A stretch of 64,000 bases of DNA from Heterostelium album PN500. Taxonomy: Eukaryota > Evosea > Eumycetozoa > Acytosteliales > Acytosteliaceae. The position numbers were made by a program, and so were the translations under genes. The stretch is from assembly GCF_000004825.1 (NCBI RefSeq), contig NW_008805089.1, positions 1,240,001-1,304,000 of the forward strand. Reading direction: 5' to 3'. Of this stretch, positions 24,722-36,000 are shown one piece after another. Position 1 is the first letter of the stretch; each line of letters begins with the position of its first letter. A model generated the notes under the pieces. The model worked only from the letters and a program-made list of their open reading frames with translations, was not told where the DNA came from and did not search any database.

Positions 24722-26481
24722 ATGTTTAATTATAAACAATATAGTGGTAAAATGCCAAATAACTCAATGGATTTATTAAATGATGTAAGACCAAAGGATT
24801 TCACCCATCCATTGATGGTTGTTGTACTGGGAGCTTCTGGTGACTTGGCAAAGAAAAAGACATATCCAGCTTTGTTTGGTCTCTATTGCAGAGAATTACT
24901 TCCACAAGACACTCTTATCTATGGTTATGCCAGATCACACATTGAACTCTCAGAGTTTAGAAAGAAGATTGGTTCATAGTATGTATTTCCTAGATTATCT
25001 CTATATAATTAGATAGTACCAGTTTATATTGATAGTTTAATTGATTAAAAGTTTGAAGGGCGATGAAAATAAGAAGAAAGCTTTCTTGGATTTATGTTTC
25101 TATCATAGTGGTGCTTATGACAAGAAGGAAGCTTACGATGAGTTCAACAAGATTTTAGTTGACGCAGAATCAAAGATGGTCAAGGGATCAAACAACCGTC
25201 TTTTCTATATGGCCATTCCACCATCAATCTTTATTGATGTTGCCAAAGGAATTAAAGGTTCTTTAATTTCATCTGTATGTTGTTTTTTATTTTATTTTAA
25301 CTATTATTCTTGTGTTTTATCAAATGTTAATATTCAGTTTTATCATTATTTAAAATAGAGCGGATGGAGTCGTGTAATTGTTGAAAAGCCATTCGGTAGA
25401 GATTTGGCATCATCAAGAGAATTGATTTCAGAGTTGAAAAAGTTGTTCCCAGAGAAGGATCTCTTCCGTATCGACCATTACCTAGGTAAGGAAATGGTTC
25501 AAAATCTCATGGTCTTGAGATTCGCCAATGCAGTATTCGAACCACTCTGGTCAAAATCACACATCTCATCGATTTCAATCACTTTCAAGGAGGATATTGG
25601 TACCGAAGGTAGAGGTGGTTACTTTGATCAATTCGGTATTATTCGTGATGTCATGCAAAACCATCTATTGCAAGTGCTCTCATTGGTTGCCATGGAGCCA
25701 CCTGTATCCATGTCAGCAGAGGACATCACCAACGAGAAGGTAAAGCTTCTCCGTTCGATTCAACCATTGCGTCTCGACGAGTTGGTTCTTGGTCAATTCG
25801 TTGGTAGCAAGGATGGTAAGTACCCAGGTTACTTGGATGACGAAGGAGTTCCAAAAGACTCAAAAACAGCAACTTTTGCATCTCAAGTATTCCACGTCAA
25901 CAATCCAAGATGGAGAGGTATTCCATTCATCTTAAAGTGTGGTAAGGCTTTGGATCAAAGAAAGACTGAAATTAGAATTCAATTCAAGGGACCAGACAAC
26001 TTTTTGTTTAGCGACGTCGACAGAAATGAATTGGTCATGAGAATTCAACCAGGTGAAGCTGTTTATCTTAAATTGCTTTCCAAGAAGCCTGGTTTAAATA
26101 ATGTATGTTGTTGGAATGATTAAATAATACATTTGTATTGCATTCTCATTAATTTATCTTTTCTATTTTAAATAGACTATTGAGCAAACAGAGTTGGATC
26201 TCTCATATCGTAGCAGATTTGAAAATCTCGATCTTCCAGATGCTTATGAGCGTTTGATTTTGGACTCTATTAGAGGAGATCACAATCTCTTTGTAAGAGA
26301 TGACGAGCTCGATGTTGCCTGGCAAATCTTTACACCACTTCTCGAACAAATCGAAAGTCTCAAGGTTATTCCAGAGAAGTACGAGTTTGGTACTAGAGGG
26401 CCAGCATCTGCTGACGAATTGGCTCAGAAAATGGGTTATGTTCGTTCAAAGCAATACTCCTGGCCAGGTCAATCAAAGTAA
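24722..26481 (+). CDS. g6pd: Glucose-6-phosphate 1-dehydrogenase
   Basis: Four exons (24722-24978, 25052-25274, 25359-26102, 26176-26481) encode 509 aa, the normal length for eukaryotic G6PD. Seen: the NADP fold motif [19 protein letters not shown], the substrate and catalytic signature [29 protein letters not shown], and [22 protein letters not shown]. The C-terminus ends [12 protein letters not shown]. Reaction: glucose-6-phosphate to 6-phosphogluconolactone with NADPH production, the entry to the oxidative pentose phosphate pathway in the cytosol. Later in-frame ATGs (24752, 24767) are alternative starts; the conserved part begins after them. Confidence 0.98.
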
Positions 26482-26780
26482 ATGTCTAATCATTAATCAA
26501 CTCATAAATAATTCATACAAATAAATAATAATCATAAATCATTTTTCTTTTTTTTTTTTTTGTAAAACGAAATACATCATATTAACATTATTATTCAAAT
26601 TTTCTTTCTTTCTTTTTCTTTACAGGTTTTAGAAAAAAAAAAAAAGATAAATAAATAAATATTAAAAAGAATAGTTGATTTATTTAATATTATTTAAATA
26701 ATTGAATATTGATATTGTTCGTTATTAAAAGATTGTTGTTGAAGTTGTTTAGTTTAAAAATATCAAGTTTATTTTTTGTT

Positions 26781-29071
26781 TTACACTTTTGCATTCTTTG
26801 GTTTTCTTCCTCTCTTCTTCTTAATTCTCTTTACTTTTGATTGAACGGCTAAAATTAAAGGTTTTTGTCTATCTTCACGTTGTTTCATAACAGCTCTTGA
26901 TTTACATCTCCACATACACCATACTGGATCAAAGTACATATCACGCACACGATGAGATTCTTCTTCTTGTCTGAGGGTTACTTTTTCTTCCTTTGCCAAC
27001 ATTCCAAGATTTGATACGACGGCTTCGTCGTTACCTTCAAAACTGTTGTTGTCTTGCTCTTCGTCGCAACTAACACCCTCGTAATAGTAGTAGAAATACT
27101 CTTGTTTCTGTGGATCGAAATGTAATACTGGACGACCTTGATGACATTCCTCGCACATCCAGGGTGGCTTGGTATCGACTGGCAAACCAAGACAATGGAG
27201 ATGGAATGCTCTCAGACAGGAACCCTCACATAGCAACAATGGAACTGGTGTGGTTTCGTCGGGCTGTGGTGAAGTAGCACCCTCTCCTGTGGTTTGAGTG
27301 GGTGTTCTTCTGTATGGAACTGGTTGTCTACGACACAAACAACAGATATCCTTGATGATCTCTGCTTGTAGTTGAGCTTCAGCTTCGGATTCCAGCTGTG
27401 CCTTTCTAAAGAGATCGTCATATACCTTTTCCAATTCTTCAGCCAACTCATAAACATCGCTCTCCTCTTCATTATAAGTCATAGCATTCTTGAATACCAA
27501 TTTAATGTCGTTATGTACCATTGAGAAGTGAGTGAATTTACCGGCTGCCAAAGATTTTTCGATGGTTCCAAAATCACGTGGTTGCTTAATGACATCGTTG
27601 TAATCGGGGATGCCCATCTTTATCGGGTCGACAGGTTCACGGAACCATTTGGATCGTGAATCCTTCATTAAAATACCGATAATCTCTTTGAGTTTCTCGA
27701 GAATCAAACGATTGATTTCTTGTGGTGATGGATCACGTTTGGGACGTGGTAAAGAACGGAATCCATTTTGAATGGCTGCAGGTTGGCTATGAGCCTGAAG
27801 TTGTTGTTGTAACTGAGTGAGTTTCTGTTGTTGTGCTTGTAGTTGTTGTTGTGCTGCCAACTGTTGATATTGTTGTTGTGCTTGCATTTGCTGTTGTTGT
27901 TGCATGGCCACCTGTTGTTGTTGTACTTGAAGTGGAATGATATTCTGCATTGGCATTGGCATTTGAATTTGCATTGGCATTATTGACTTTTGTGGTGTAG
28001 AAATATGTTGATTTGGTGTAGGTGGTTTAATAGGTGTTGGTGCTTCTCTCTCTAAAAATAATCATAAAAAAAAAACAAATAATATATATATTAGTCAAAT
28101 TATTGTTGGTATTATCTTATCTTTGATAACAATTTGTTTTTTAACTTACTCTTTGGTGTAATTGGCATAGGATCGCTTGAGCTAGTTGAATGATTTACAC
28201 TTGACATGATATTATGCATGCTAGTACCACCACCTTGTATCTTGGCTGCCTTTGCTTGTTGCTGCTGTTTGATGTAACATTTCTTACATTTCGATGCGCG
28301 ATTGTAAAACTCTGATTGTGGTAACACTGGTGAAGTTCCCCACCAATTCTCGTGACTTGGGTGCTGACACACCTGGAATGGAATACCTTGACTCTCCATT
28401 TCCTCTTGTGTTGGCTGTGGTGTTGGTGGTGCGTTCGAGATCGATGAGTGTCTCTTTGGATGACGCGTAGGTGTTTGGGCTGGTTGTGGCGCGACAACCG
28501 GTTGCTGCATCGAATTCTGTTGCTGCATCATCTGTGTGTGTGCCATGGCAGCAGCCATTGGATTGTTGAGGAACGGCAGTGGCATAGCGGGTGGAATCAC
28601 CATTGGAATCGACGCCATCGGTTGCAGTGGTGTCATTGTTATCGGTGTCATCGGTGACATTGGAACCATTGGATTGATTTGTCCCATAGGAGTGAGCGGT
28701 GTCATCGACGGCTGTTGTACCATGCCTGACTGTAGACCATTGGGGGTGGCTGTCACAGATGCTTTGGTTCCACGGACTTGAACCGAGGCAGCGAGAGGAT
28801 CGCCATCCTGTTCGTGTCTACTGATGTGACGCGAGAAGTTTGCCGACAACTGCTTGCCACAGTTGGCAAAGAAACAAGTGTAACTTCCATCCTCGTTCTT
28901 TGCAAAGAGATGAGCACCGTACTTTTCCTTCTGATGCTGCATTAGACCCGGACCTTCCGTTCTATCTGGAGTGGCGTGAATAGTAGGTACCGGTGTCACA
29001 GGTGTTGCAATAGCAGGTGCCAACACCTGTGGTTGTTGAAACATATATCCCATATAAGGATTATAACTCAT
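26781..29071 (-). CDS. Bromodomain and PHD-finger chromatin protein
   Basis: Exons 29071-28150 and 28051-26781 give 730 aa. In order: a C2H2-like element (about residue 60-85, YTCFFANCGKQLSANFSRH), a Pro/Met/Thr-rich linker, a Cys/His cluster (VCQHPSHENWW ... KCKKCYI, about 235-275), a long Gln-rich region, a bromodomain (about 425-535: WFREPVDPIKMGIPDYNDVI ... KNAMTYNEEESDVYELAEEL, with the acetyl-lysine Asn in MTYN), and a PHD finger (CCLCRRQ ... CEGSCLRAFHLHCLGL ... WMCEECHQG). The tail is basic (KRIKKKRGRKPKNAKV). The combination points to a histone reader in a nuclear transcription or chromatin complex. The exact complex is not recognisable. Confidence 0.88.
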
Positions 29072-29845
29072 TTCTTTTCTCTTTTTTTCTTTTCTTTTAA
29101 ATTATTATTATATTTCTTTTTTTAAAAAAAATTTAAACACACTTCACTTTTTATCTTTCGTTTATTCTAAATAAACAAAAATCTATTATTCTAACTCTTT
29201 TGTTTGACTTTTTTTATTTTACTAAAGTAAATCTTTTGTTTAGGATTTAGATTTGAATTATTATTATTTAATAGTTATATATTATTAGTTTTTAAAAAAA
29301 CTATTTTAACACAATTATATTTTATATATAGTATAGATAAATATTTATATTATATTTATATGTCTTTTTTTGTTTGTTTTTTGTTATTTTTTTTTGATTT
29401 TCTTTGAATCTATATTTTAGTCGCAATTAACAAAAATGAAATTGCATAAAAGATAATTGTAAAACTGAGATCTTAAAAGTTTTGAACAGTCGGAGTTGTT
29501 CAAACAAAAATTTAATTAAACAAATAAAATTTTTAATGTGAAAATAAAAAATTAAGTGAGGTGACACACATCATTGAAATTTTTTTTAAAAACCCAAAAT
29601 TTCAACTGCCAAAAAAATTCGAAATTTGAATTTAAATCAAAGAATTTATTTCAACGTTACTATCTTCTATTCTATTCTGTTCTTAGACTTTATTGCAAAT
29701 ATAAATTGATTAGATCTTTTTAAAAATGATTCATTTCATTATAAATAAAATAATAAGCATACATCAAATAAAAAAATAAAATAAAAAGATAAAAAATATA
29801 AAAAATATAAAAATAAAATATAGAGAAAAATAGGATTTGTAACAA
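29072..29845. other. Divergent promoter, bromodomain / PIMT
   Basis: 774 bp of very AT-rich DNA with poly-T, TATA-rich and A-rich stretches. No motif beyond this and no open frame. Confidence 0.5.
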
Positions 29846-30950
29846 ATGATAAAATATGAAAGTAAATCGTTAATACCTTATCTAGCAATTGCTAGTATTG
29901 GATGTGGGGTTCTGTTATGCTACAAATCATATGAAATGTTACGAGAATATATGTCAACATTGACACCCAGATCACAATCTGCTTTGGTCAATCTATTGGT
30001 TAACAGTATGTAACACTTTGTTTGTAATTTTTGTTAGAGAGCTTTGTAATTTAATTATATTTATATATTTAAAGAAAAGAAAATGATTACACAACAATCG
30101 ATTGCCAAGGTTATGACAGAGACTGATAGAAAATACTTCTTACCGAGTGATGCCAAAGATATCTATGATGACATTCCTCAGCCAATTGGATTCAATGCTA
30201 CACTTTCCGCTCCACATATGGCAGGTGTCATGTTAGACTACTTGGCCAACCATCTAAAGAGTGGAGCCAATGTTTTAGATATTGGCTCTGGTTCCGGCTA
30301 TATCACTGCATGTGCAGCCAAGTTGGTTGGTAAGAGTGGTCATGTTGTTGGTGTCGATCATATTCAGGAATTGGTTGATCAATCCATTCAAAATGTAACA
30401 CTCGCACTCAAAGCAACCAACCAATCCGATCTACTCGAGCGTATAACACTCACCGTTGGCGATGGATTCCTTGGTCATCCCGACAAACAGCCATACGATG
30501 TAATCTATGTTGGTGCTGCTGCAGAATGTAAGTTATCATTTGAAATTGAAAGTATCAATATCAATATCAAAATAACTAATACTTTTGTAATTATTACCAG
30601 CATTACCAGTTGATTTAGTTAAACAGTTAAAGATTGGAGGTAGAATGGTCATTCCGGTTGGACCTGCCAATCTCTTCCATCAGTTGTTGATTGTCGACAA
30701 GTTGGAGGATTCAAGTATCAAGATTAAATCATGTGGTGTTGTAAGATTCGTACCATTGACTTCAAAGAGTCAACAACTACACAGTGGAAATCATGCCAAT
30801 GCAACAAAGGTATTGGATCTCAATGGTAACAAGTGTTTGGTAAGAGCAGAGATTATTCCTGCTCCAGATTCACAGGAATTCAAGAACTACGAAGAGAAAT
30901 ATAATAAATTGATTTTAGGTATCAATAGCAATGTAAATAAAGAGGAATAA
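29846..30950 (+). CDS. Protein-L-isoaspartate O-methyltransferase with membrane anchor
   Basis: Three exons (29846-30005, 30075-30527, 30601-30950) give 320 aa. The catalytic part from about residue 45 follows the PCMT family: ALVNLLVNKKKMITQQSIAK, then FNATLSAPHMAGVMLDYL, the SAM motif VLDIGSGSGYITACAAKLVG, VVGVDHIQELV, and YDVIYVGAAAES. Reaction: methylation of L-isoaspartyl residues for protein repair. The first exon adds about 50 residues with a hydrophobic segment (SLIPYLAIASIGCGVLLCY, residues 8-26) that PCMT1 lacks. It predicts a signal anchor and thus a membrane-tethered enzyme. Split codons A|AA and T|CA support both junctions. If translation began at the exon 2 ATG (30083), a soluble but truncated form would result. 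Confidence 0.88.
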
Positions 30951-31772
30951 GAATAGGGTGCGGATGTTAACATTGACAAACAAACATCATCTTTAAAAAC
31001 AGAAATTTAAATTAAAGCGAAAAAAATTTTTTTCTTGACGTCAAGAAAAGAGGTTACTTTGTAAATTTTATTTATTTTTAATTATAATTTTAAAAATATA
31101 TATATTCCATCTTGGTGAGCTATTAACTATAGCACCAAGGTATTTCTATCCTCCAGATTTTGACAATTATCAACTTCAAAAAGAAGATGTATAATACAAT
31201 CATATGGACTGGACAAGACTAAGGAAAAACCTTGAAGCGGTCAATGTCTAATATGTAAAGATGGATTGCCGCTCTTTTTCACTTATTCTTCGAGAGAACC
31301 ACTATAAAGGAGAGAAATATTATTCTTCTTCAATTGGTATGGATCAATTCTCTAGTACTACCTGAAAGATTGCAGGTAAGTCTTGAAAATCGATGAAAGC
31401 AATAACACATCAACACTTTGTTTGTTGTATAGTTGTTTCCTATTCTTTGGTTGAAGCAATTTCCAATTACCGTAGATAAAGAATAGGAAACAACTATCCA
31501 ACAAGTTTGAAAAAGACTACTGGTTGATGTCACTCATTAATATATTTTTCAGTCTTAAATAAATAAATCTTTGTATATTTTTTAATATTATTAAATTATT
31601 TATTAAATTAAATTACAGAGACTCAAGAATTGATTTTAGGTAAATAAAAATATAAATAAAGAGTAGTGAGGTTCTGAAAAACAATCAAAACAATCAAAAC
31701 AAACAATTTAGATATGTTTGTTTATTTAAATACTTAATATTACGATTTTATATAAAATTAAAATATCATATT
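30951..31772. other. Intergenic with strong hairpin
   Basis: 822 bp between convergent genes. Most notable is the 19-bp perfect inverted repeat at 31430-31496 (own entry). The stretch 31130-31530 is less AT-rich than normal intergenic DNA here and has short open runs without a continuous frame, so it may be a decayed gene or a transcribed RNA. Confidence 0.45.
31430..31496. ncRNA. Hairpin candidate: 19-bp perfect inverted repeat
   Basis: TAGTTGTTTCCTATTCTTT at 31430-31448 pairs exactly with AAAGAATAGGAAACAACTA at 31478-31496 around a 29-nt loop, whose ends can also pair partly (GGTTG with CAATTACC). Pairing can continue outward with mismatches (TTGTTG with CAACAA). The size resembles a small-RNA precursor stem, but it could equally be an inverted-repeat terminator or a remnant of a mobile element. 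Strand is undetermined. Confidence 0.4.
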
Positions 31773-33169
31773 TTAACTTTCATTATTATAGATTATTTTG
31801 AATGTAGTTGTCAATGGTCTGTGGTCAGATAGCTTCATATCTTGATACCATTTCTGTGGACTTAATTCTCTTGGGAAGAAATAAGAATCAATTGGATATA
31901 TATGTGATCCTTTTAGAAGTTGAGAATTCTCTGGTGTTGGTTGTTGTTCTTGTTCTTGTTCTGTTTGTTTATTATTATTATTATTATTATTATTATTGCT
32001 ATTTGAAAGATAATTATAGAGTTGGTGGTCGCGCAAATATATAAAGTCAACTCCAACCTCTTGTTGGAGATGATTCTTATGAGAAACAAAGTGTTTGGTC
32101 TCTGGGTGCAGTATATTGAATGTAGAAAGGTATTGGTTGGTCTTTAAGAATTGATAGACGACGCATTTGTCAATCAAGCCATTAGGTGAGTTGAAATCTC
32201 CACATATCAGTACCGGTAACTCGTAGCCAACATTCAACTGTCGAACATAACTATCGATACTCGCTTGTACCGATTGGATTTGTGAAAGTCTTAGCACCTC
32301 CTCATCGAATTGATTATGAGGGAATGTAAGATGTGTATTGACAATGATAAACTCTGCTCCCTATGATAATGAATATGATTGATAATTACAATGTCATTAG
32401 TTGTTGTTGTTGATAAAGAAAAGTATGTTGTTTTTTGTTATTAATATTAATAACTTACAATATCTGATTTAATATGTAAAAATAAAGCAACTCTATCACC
32501 TTGATCATTGAATCTCAATGGTTTTTTAGTTATAATCTGGTAACTTCTCTTTATGAATATTGCAAGTCCATCTTTCTTTTGATTGGTTCTCTTAAGAGCG
32601 ATCGAGTTGTATTTAGCTGCCAATCTAGTGGTGTAAAGCGATTCAAACTCCTCGTTAAAATAGAACTCCTGTAGATTAATGATGTCAGAGTTTAACGATA
32701 GCAATGTCTTTATGATATCTTCTTGTCTCGAGTAGGAATGCTCGGTGCTCTTCTCATAACAAGGTGCCAATATATTGAAAGTAGTGATACTCAATCTGTG
32801 TTTTTCGTCCAACTCTTCAATGTTTTTTAGCGCAGCAGCTGATGATGATTCTGATTCTGCTTCTTCTCGTTGCTGCATTTTCTTCTTATTTATATAGTTG
32901 CTATTAAATGATGGTGATGTTGCTTTTGCTGTAGTACTAAAATATCTATTATTTTTATTTAAAAACGATAATAAATAATTATTATTGTTTTGTTTTATTG
33001 ATTTAGAATGTATGATAAGATTATTATTATTGTAAATATCTTTTTGATTGTTATTTATAAAGTGTTGTTGCAGTTGTTGCAGTGGTTGTTTGTGTCGAGC
33101 AGTAGAATACAGTAGTCGTAGTGGTTTTGAATTTATATTGATATCTTTGATTATACGAAATTTATACAT
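31773..33169 (-). CDS. CCR4/nocturnin/Angel-type EEP-family nuclease
   Basis: Exons 33169-32459 and 32360-31773 give 432 aa. The endonuclease/exonuclease/phosphatase fold is clear: ITTFNILAPCYEK (catalytic Asn), IINLQEFYFNEEF (metal Glu), VNTHLTFPHNQ, ICGDFNSPNG, GVDFIYLRD and LSDHRPLTTTF. These are the residues of CCR4-like deadenylases and their relatives Angel, nocturnin and PDE12. The first 100 residues are basic, Asn-rich and start MYKFRIIKDININSKPLRLL, which suggests a mitochondrial presequence. An internal ATG (MQQREEAE) could give a cytosolic form. An Asn/Gln run interrupts the domain near residue 345. Substrate not determinable: poly(A), 2'-5'A or NADP(H) are all possible in this family. 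Confidence 0.85.
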
Positions 33170-33479
33170 ATGTTGTTTACAAAAAAAAAAGGAAACAAAA
33201 ACAAGACAAAATAAAATAAAATAAAATAAAATAAAACAACTCGCTTTTAATTAAATGTTCGAGATCTCTTGAAAAAATCACAATTTTTTTTATTAAATTG
33301 ATTTTATCAGATTACCAGGTGTAGACTATATTTTTTTTATCCGATTTTTTTTTATAAATAAAAATCTTTGGTTCTAGAGTTTTTTAAGGATTTGGAGTTA
33401 TAATTTAATTTGAGTTACATAGTTGTTTTTTATTTATTAAATAAAATTTAAAACTTGAGATTTTTATTAATTACTTGAA
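33170..33479. other. Intergenic, 310 bp
   Basis: AT-rich DNA with a TAAAA-type pentanucleotide repeat (about 33207-33234) and T runs. Nothing else was seen. Confidence 0.45.
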
Positions 33480-34861
33480 TCATGCAACAACAGGTTCTTT
33501 CTTTTTCCATTTCTCAATCTTAAAAGGCGGGTATATAATGACCACAACTGTCATTGTAATCACCGCTGCTATTGGTCCAACAATAAAGATCCAGAATCCT
33601 AATTTTTTAAAAAAAAAATTTGGTTTTAATATGGAAACAATCTTTACTTACAAGAAAGGTTGTTGTTGTTGTTGTTGATACTTACTATTCCAATGTCCGA
33701 AAACTAGAGCTGAGGATAAGCATCTGTTAATGCTAAAGCCTTTATGGTATGTCTTAGTGATTGTGTATCATTTGTAGATTTTGATTTAAAAGATGGTTTA
33801 ATAACTTACCGGGTGCAGCTTGAAATCCAAGTCCAGCTGGCATATAAATTGAAATTCCAAGTGTAAATGCTGCAAGTACTAGAGGTGTAAGATTTCCAAA
33901 CTGTTGGGCTTGACGTGGGTCAAGTGCAGCTCCAAAAACAACCATTAAATTGAATATCGATAACATATATTCCGTGACCAATGCATTACCTGCACTATAA
34001 TTATTTCCATAGTCACATACTCCCAGCTTTGTTCTTGCTACAATTTCATATGGAAGTGAAGCATACATCATCGCTGCACCAACAATTGAACCCAAAATCT
34101 GAACAATTATATAAATAATTCCTTTCGATAGTGTTGTGTATCCAGTTAGAATGGTTGCTAGAGTGATTGTACAATTAAGAATTCCACCACTACCTGATTA
34201 TAAAGAATAGAAACTTTATATTAAAATACTATTGTTTAGAGCACTAATTTGGCATCTAATATCTACCTGGTGATATACTAATTAAAACTATTAAAAATAA
34301 GAGTATATGAGCAATGGCCAAAACGATTGATTGCCCGGGATGTGGAACTAGACCGGGTGATGGAGGGTCGTGATAGGGAACACTGAAATTGTAATAATTA
34401 ACAGTGGCAATTACAATTCCAATCGATATGTAGGTGAATACTGTTGTTCCCAAAAACTCTATCATCGCTGACTTGTAGAGAGCAGTACTTTTCAGTTCGT
34501 CTAGGCCAAGAAACAATTTGAATACCTCGTAAAACTGTACTTTGGTAGCGGTGGGTTCATATGCTTTTTCATCTTTATCAACCTCGACTACTTCACCTGA
34601 TGATTCAATTACAAGATCGGTGGTCGCTTTTTTTCCTCGGTATCGAACAAGACCACCTGGGAAACTAGAACCCTTTTGATTTACAAGTCTTAATTTATTT
34701 CTTACTCCCCATTTACTTTTTTTCTTTTGATTAATACTATTAATGTTATTATCTTTTTTATTATGATTATCACTATTTGGTGTATTTATATTATTATTAT
34801 TTGGATTACTTGATTCTCCGATATCCTCAAGTTCTATATTCACATTATTTTTATCATCCAT
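33480..34861 (-). CDS. Aquaporin-like MIP channel with non-NPA boxes (paralogue A)
   Basis: Four exons (34861-34267, 34193-33810, 33739-33686, 33598-33480) give 383 aa. After a 130-residue hydrophilic N-terminus containing VNQKGSSFPGGLVRY come six hydrophobic segments with MIP landmarks: YKSAMIEFLGTTVFTYISIG (helix 1), SGGILNCTITLATI where SGAHLNPAVTLA is usual, and GFSINRCLSSALV followed by HWNRFWIFIVGP where GxxxNPARSFGPA...HWVYWVGP is usual. Thus box 1 is NCT and box 2 is SIN; the selectivity-filter Arg after box 2 remains. Role inferred: a water or small-solute channel of altered selectivity, or a non-conducting family member. The gene has a same-strand paralogue 3 kb upstream. Confidence 0.85.
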
Positions 34862-35721
34862 TTTGTTTTAGCATAAAATGATCTGAGACAATAATATTTT
34901 ACCATTTTACTGTCTGACTGGGTATTTTTCTTTATTTTTTATAAAAACTCTAGTTGAAGGTTGATATGTTCTGGAACTTAAATGGCGCCAGAATTTCAAA
35001 ATAAAATCTCTATCCATAGTTTTTTAAAAATTAAAAATTCAATGAACAGAAATAGATAATAATAATATTTTTTGTTTTAAATTTTTTTTAATTTTTAATT
35101 TTTAATTTAAGATTTCAAACCAGATCATCAACAACCTTGTTTCGAATATAGAAATAGATTATTAAATAAAACAAATAAAACCTCTTCTACAAGTAACATA
35201 AATAATCTTCAATCACAATAAATTTAATTATAAGATACTTTGATTTAATTTTAATTTTTGTCATATAATTTTTGATTTTGAGTGGGCAGAGTGGGTTGAT
35301 AAGTGAAAGGGGGAAAAAATTATGGTAGTTAGAGTTTCGTTCATTATGAAATATTTCACAAGTGACGATTTTGACAGACAGATGAGATTAATATTTACAA
35401 TATAATAATAGAATTATAATATTAGTAAATCTGTTTATTCTACACTTTTTTATCCCATTATTTATTAGCAGATTTTTATATTATTTAATAAAGGAAAGAA
35501 AATGTGGTTAAAATTTTATGTTTTTATCTGTGATTAATTCTGTTGATAAACAGATTATCAGATACAAAATAAAAAAATTATATGCCAAACTACACCATTT
35601 TTGTTTTTTGAAAAAAGAAATAGTCCTGTTTTAAAAATAATAATCAAAAAATTAATAAATTTTTACTATTTAATCTCTTTTTCTTTTATTTTATATAAAT
35701 ATCAAAAACCATTTTTATATA
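34862..35721. other. Intergenic upstream of aquaporin A and secreted peptide gene
   Basis: 860 bp of divergent promoter DNA, AT-rich, with no recognised motif apart from A/T runs. No open frame supported. Confidence 0.45.
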
Positions 35722-36000
35722 ATGAAATCATATTCAATACTTTTTGTACTTTTTATTTCAAGTATTTTAATTTTACAGGTTTCAGCAAGTTGTGAAGCTG
35801 AATACATTAACTGCCAGATTAAACACCCAAACGTATATTCAAATGCAATCGCAGCATGTTCAAAAGTTTATAAATCATGTGTAACAAAAGAATTATCTGA
35901 CAAATGTGAATCTGAATGTATTCAAGCGGAAGAAAGATGCCTAGAATTAGGCCGTGAAGATTGCCAACATGTGAAGCAAAAATGTGAAGCTAAATGTTAA
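35722..36000 (+). CDS. Small secreted cysteine-rich protein
   Basis: A single-exon 92-aa protein. Residues 1-22 (MKSYSILFVLFISSILILQVSA) are a typical signal peptide. The 70-residue mature part has ten cysteines, mostly spaced C-x6-C and C-x3-C, for example CEAEYINC, CSKVYKSC, CESEC and CEAKC, in a charged, helix-favouring context. This suggests a disulphide-linked helical hairpin or bundle. I recognise no named family. An even Cys number, the signal peptide, the ATG context after an A-rich leader and a downstream AATAAA support a real gene. It lies between the two aquaporin paralogues on the opposite strand. Likely exported or extracellular; function unknown. Confidence 0.75.
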   Translation: MKSYSILFVLFISSILILQVSASCEAEYINCQIKHPNVYSNAIAACSKVYKSCVTKELSDKCESECIQAEERCLELGREDCQHVKQKCEAKC

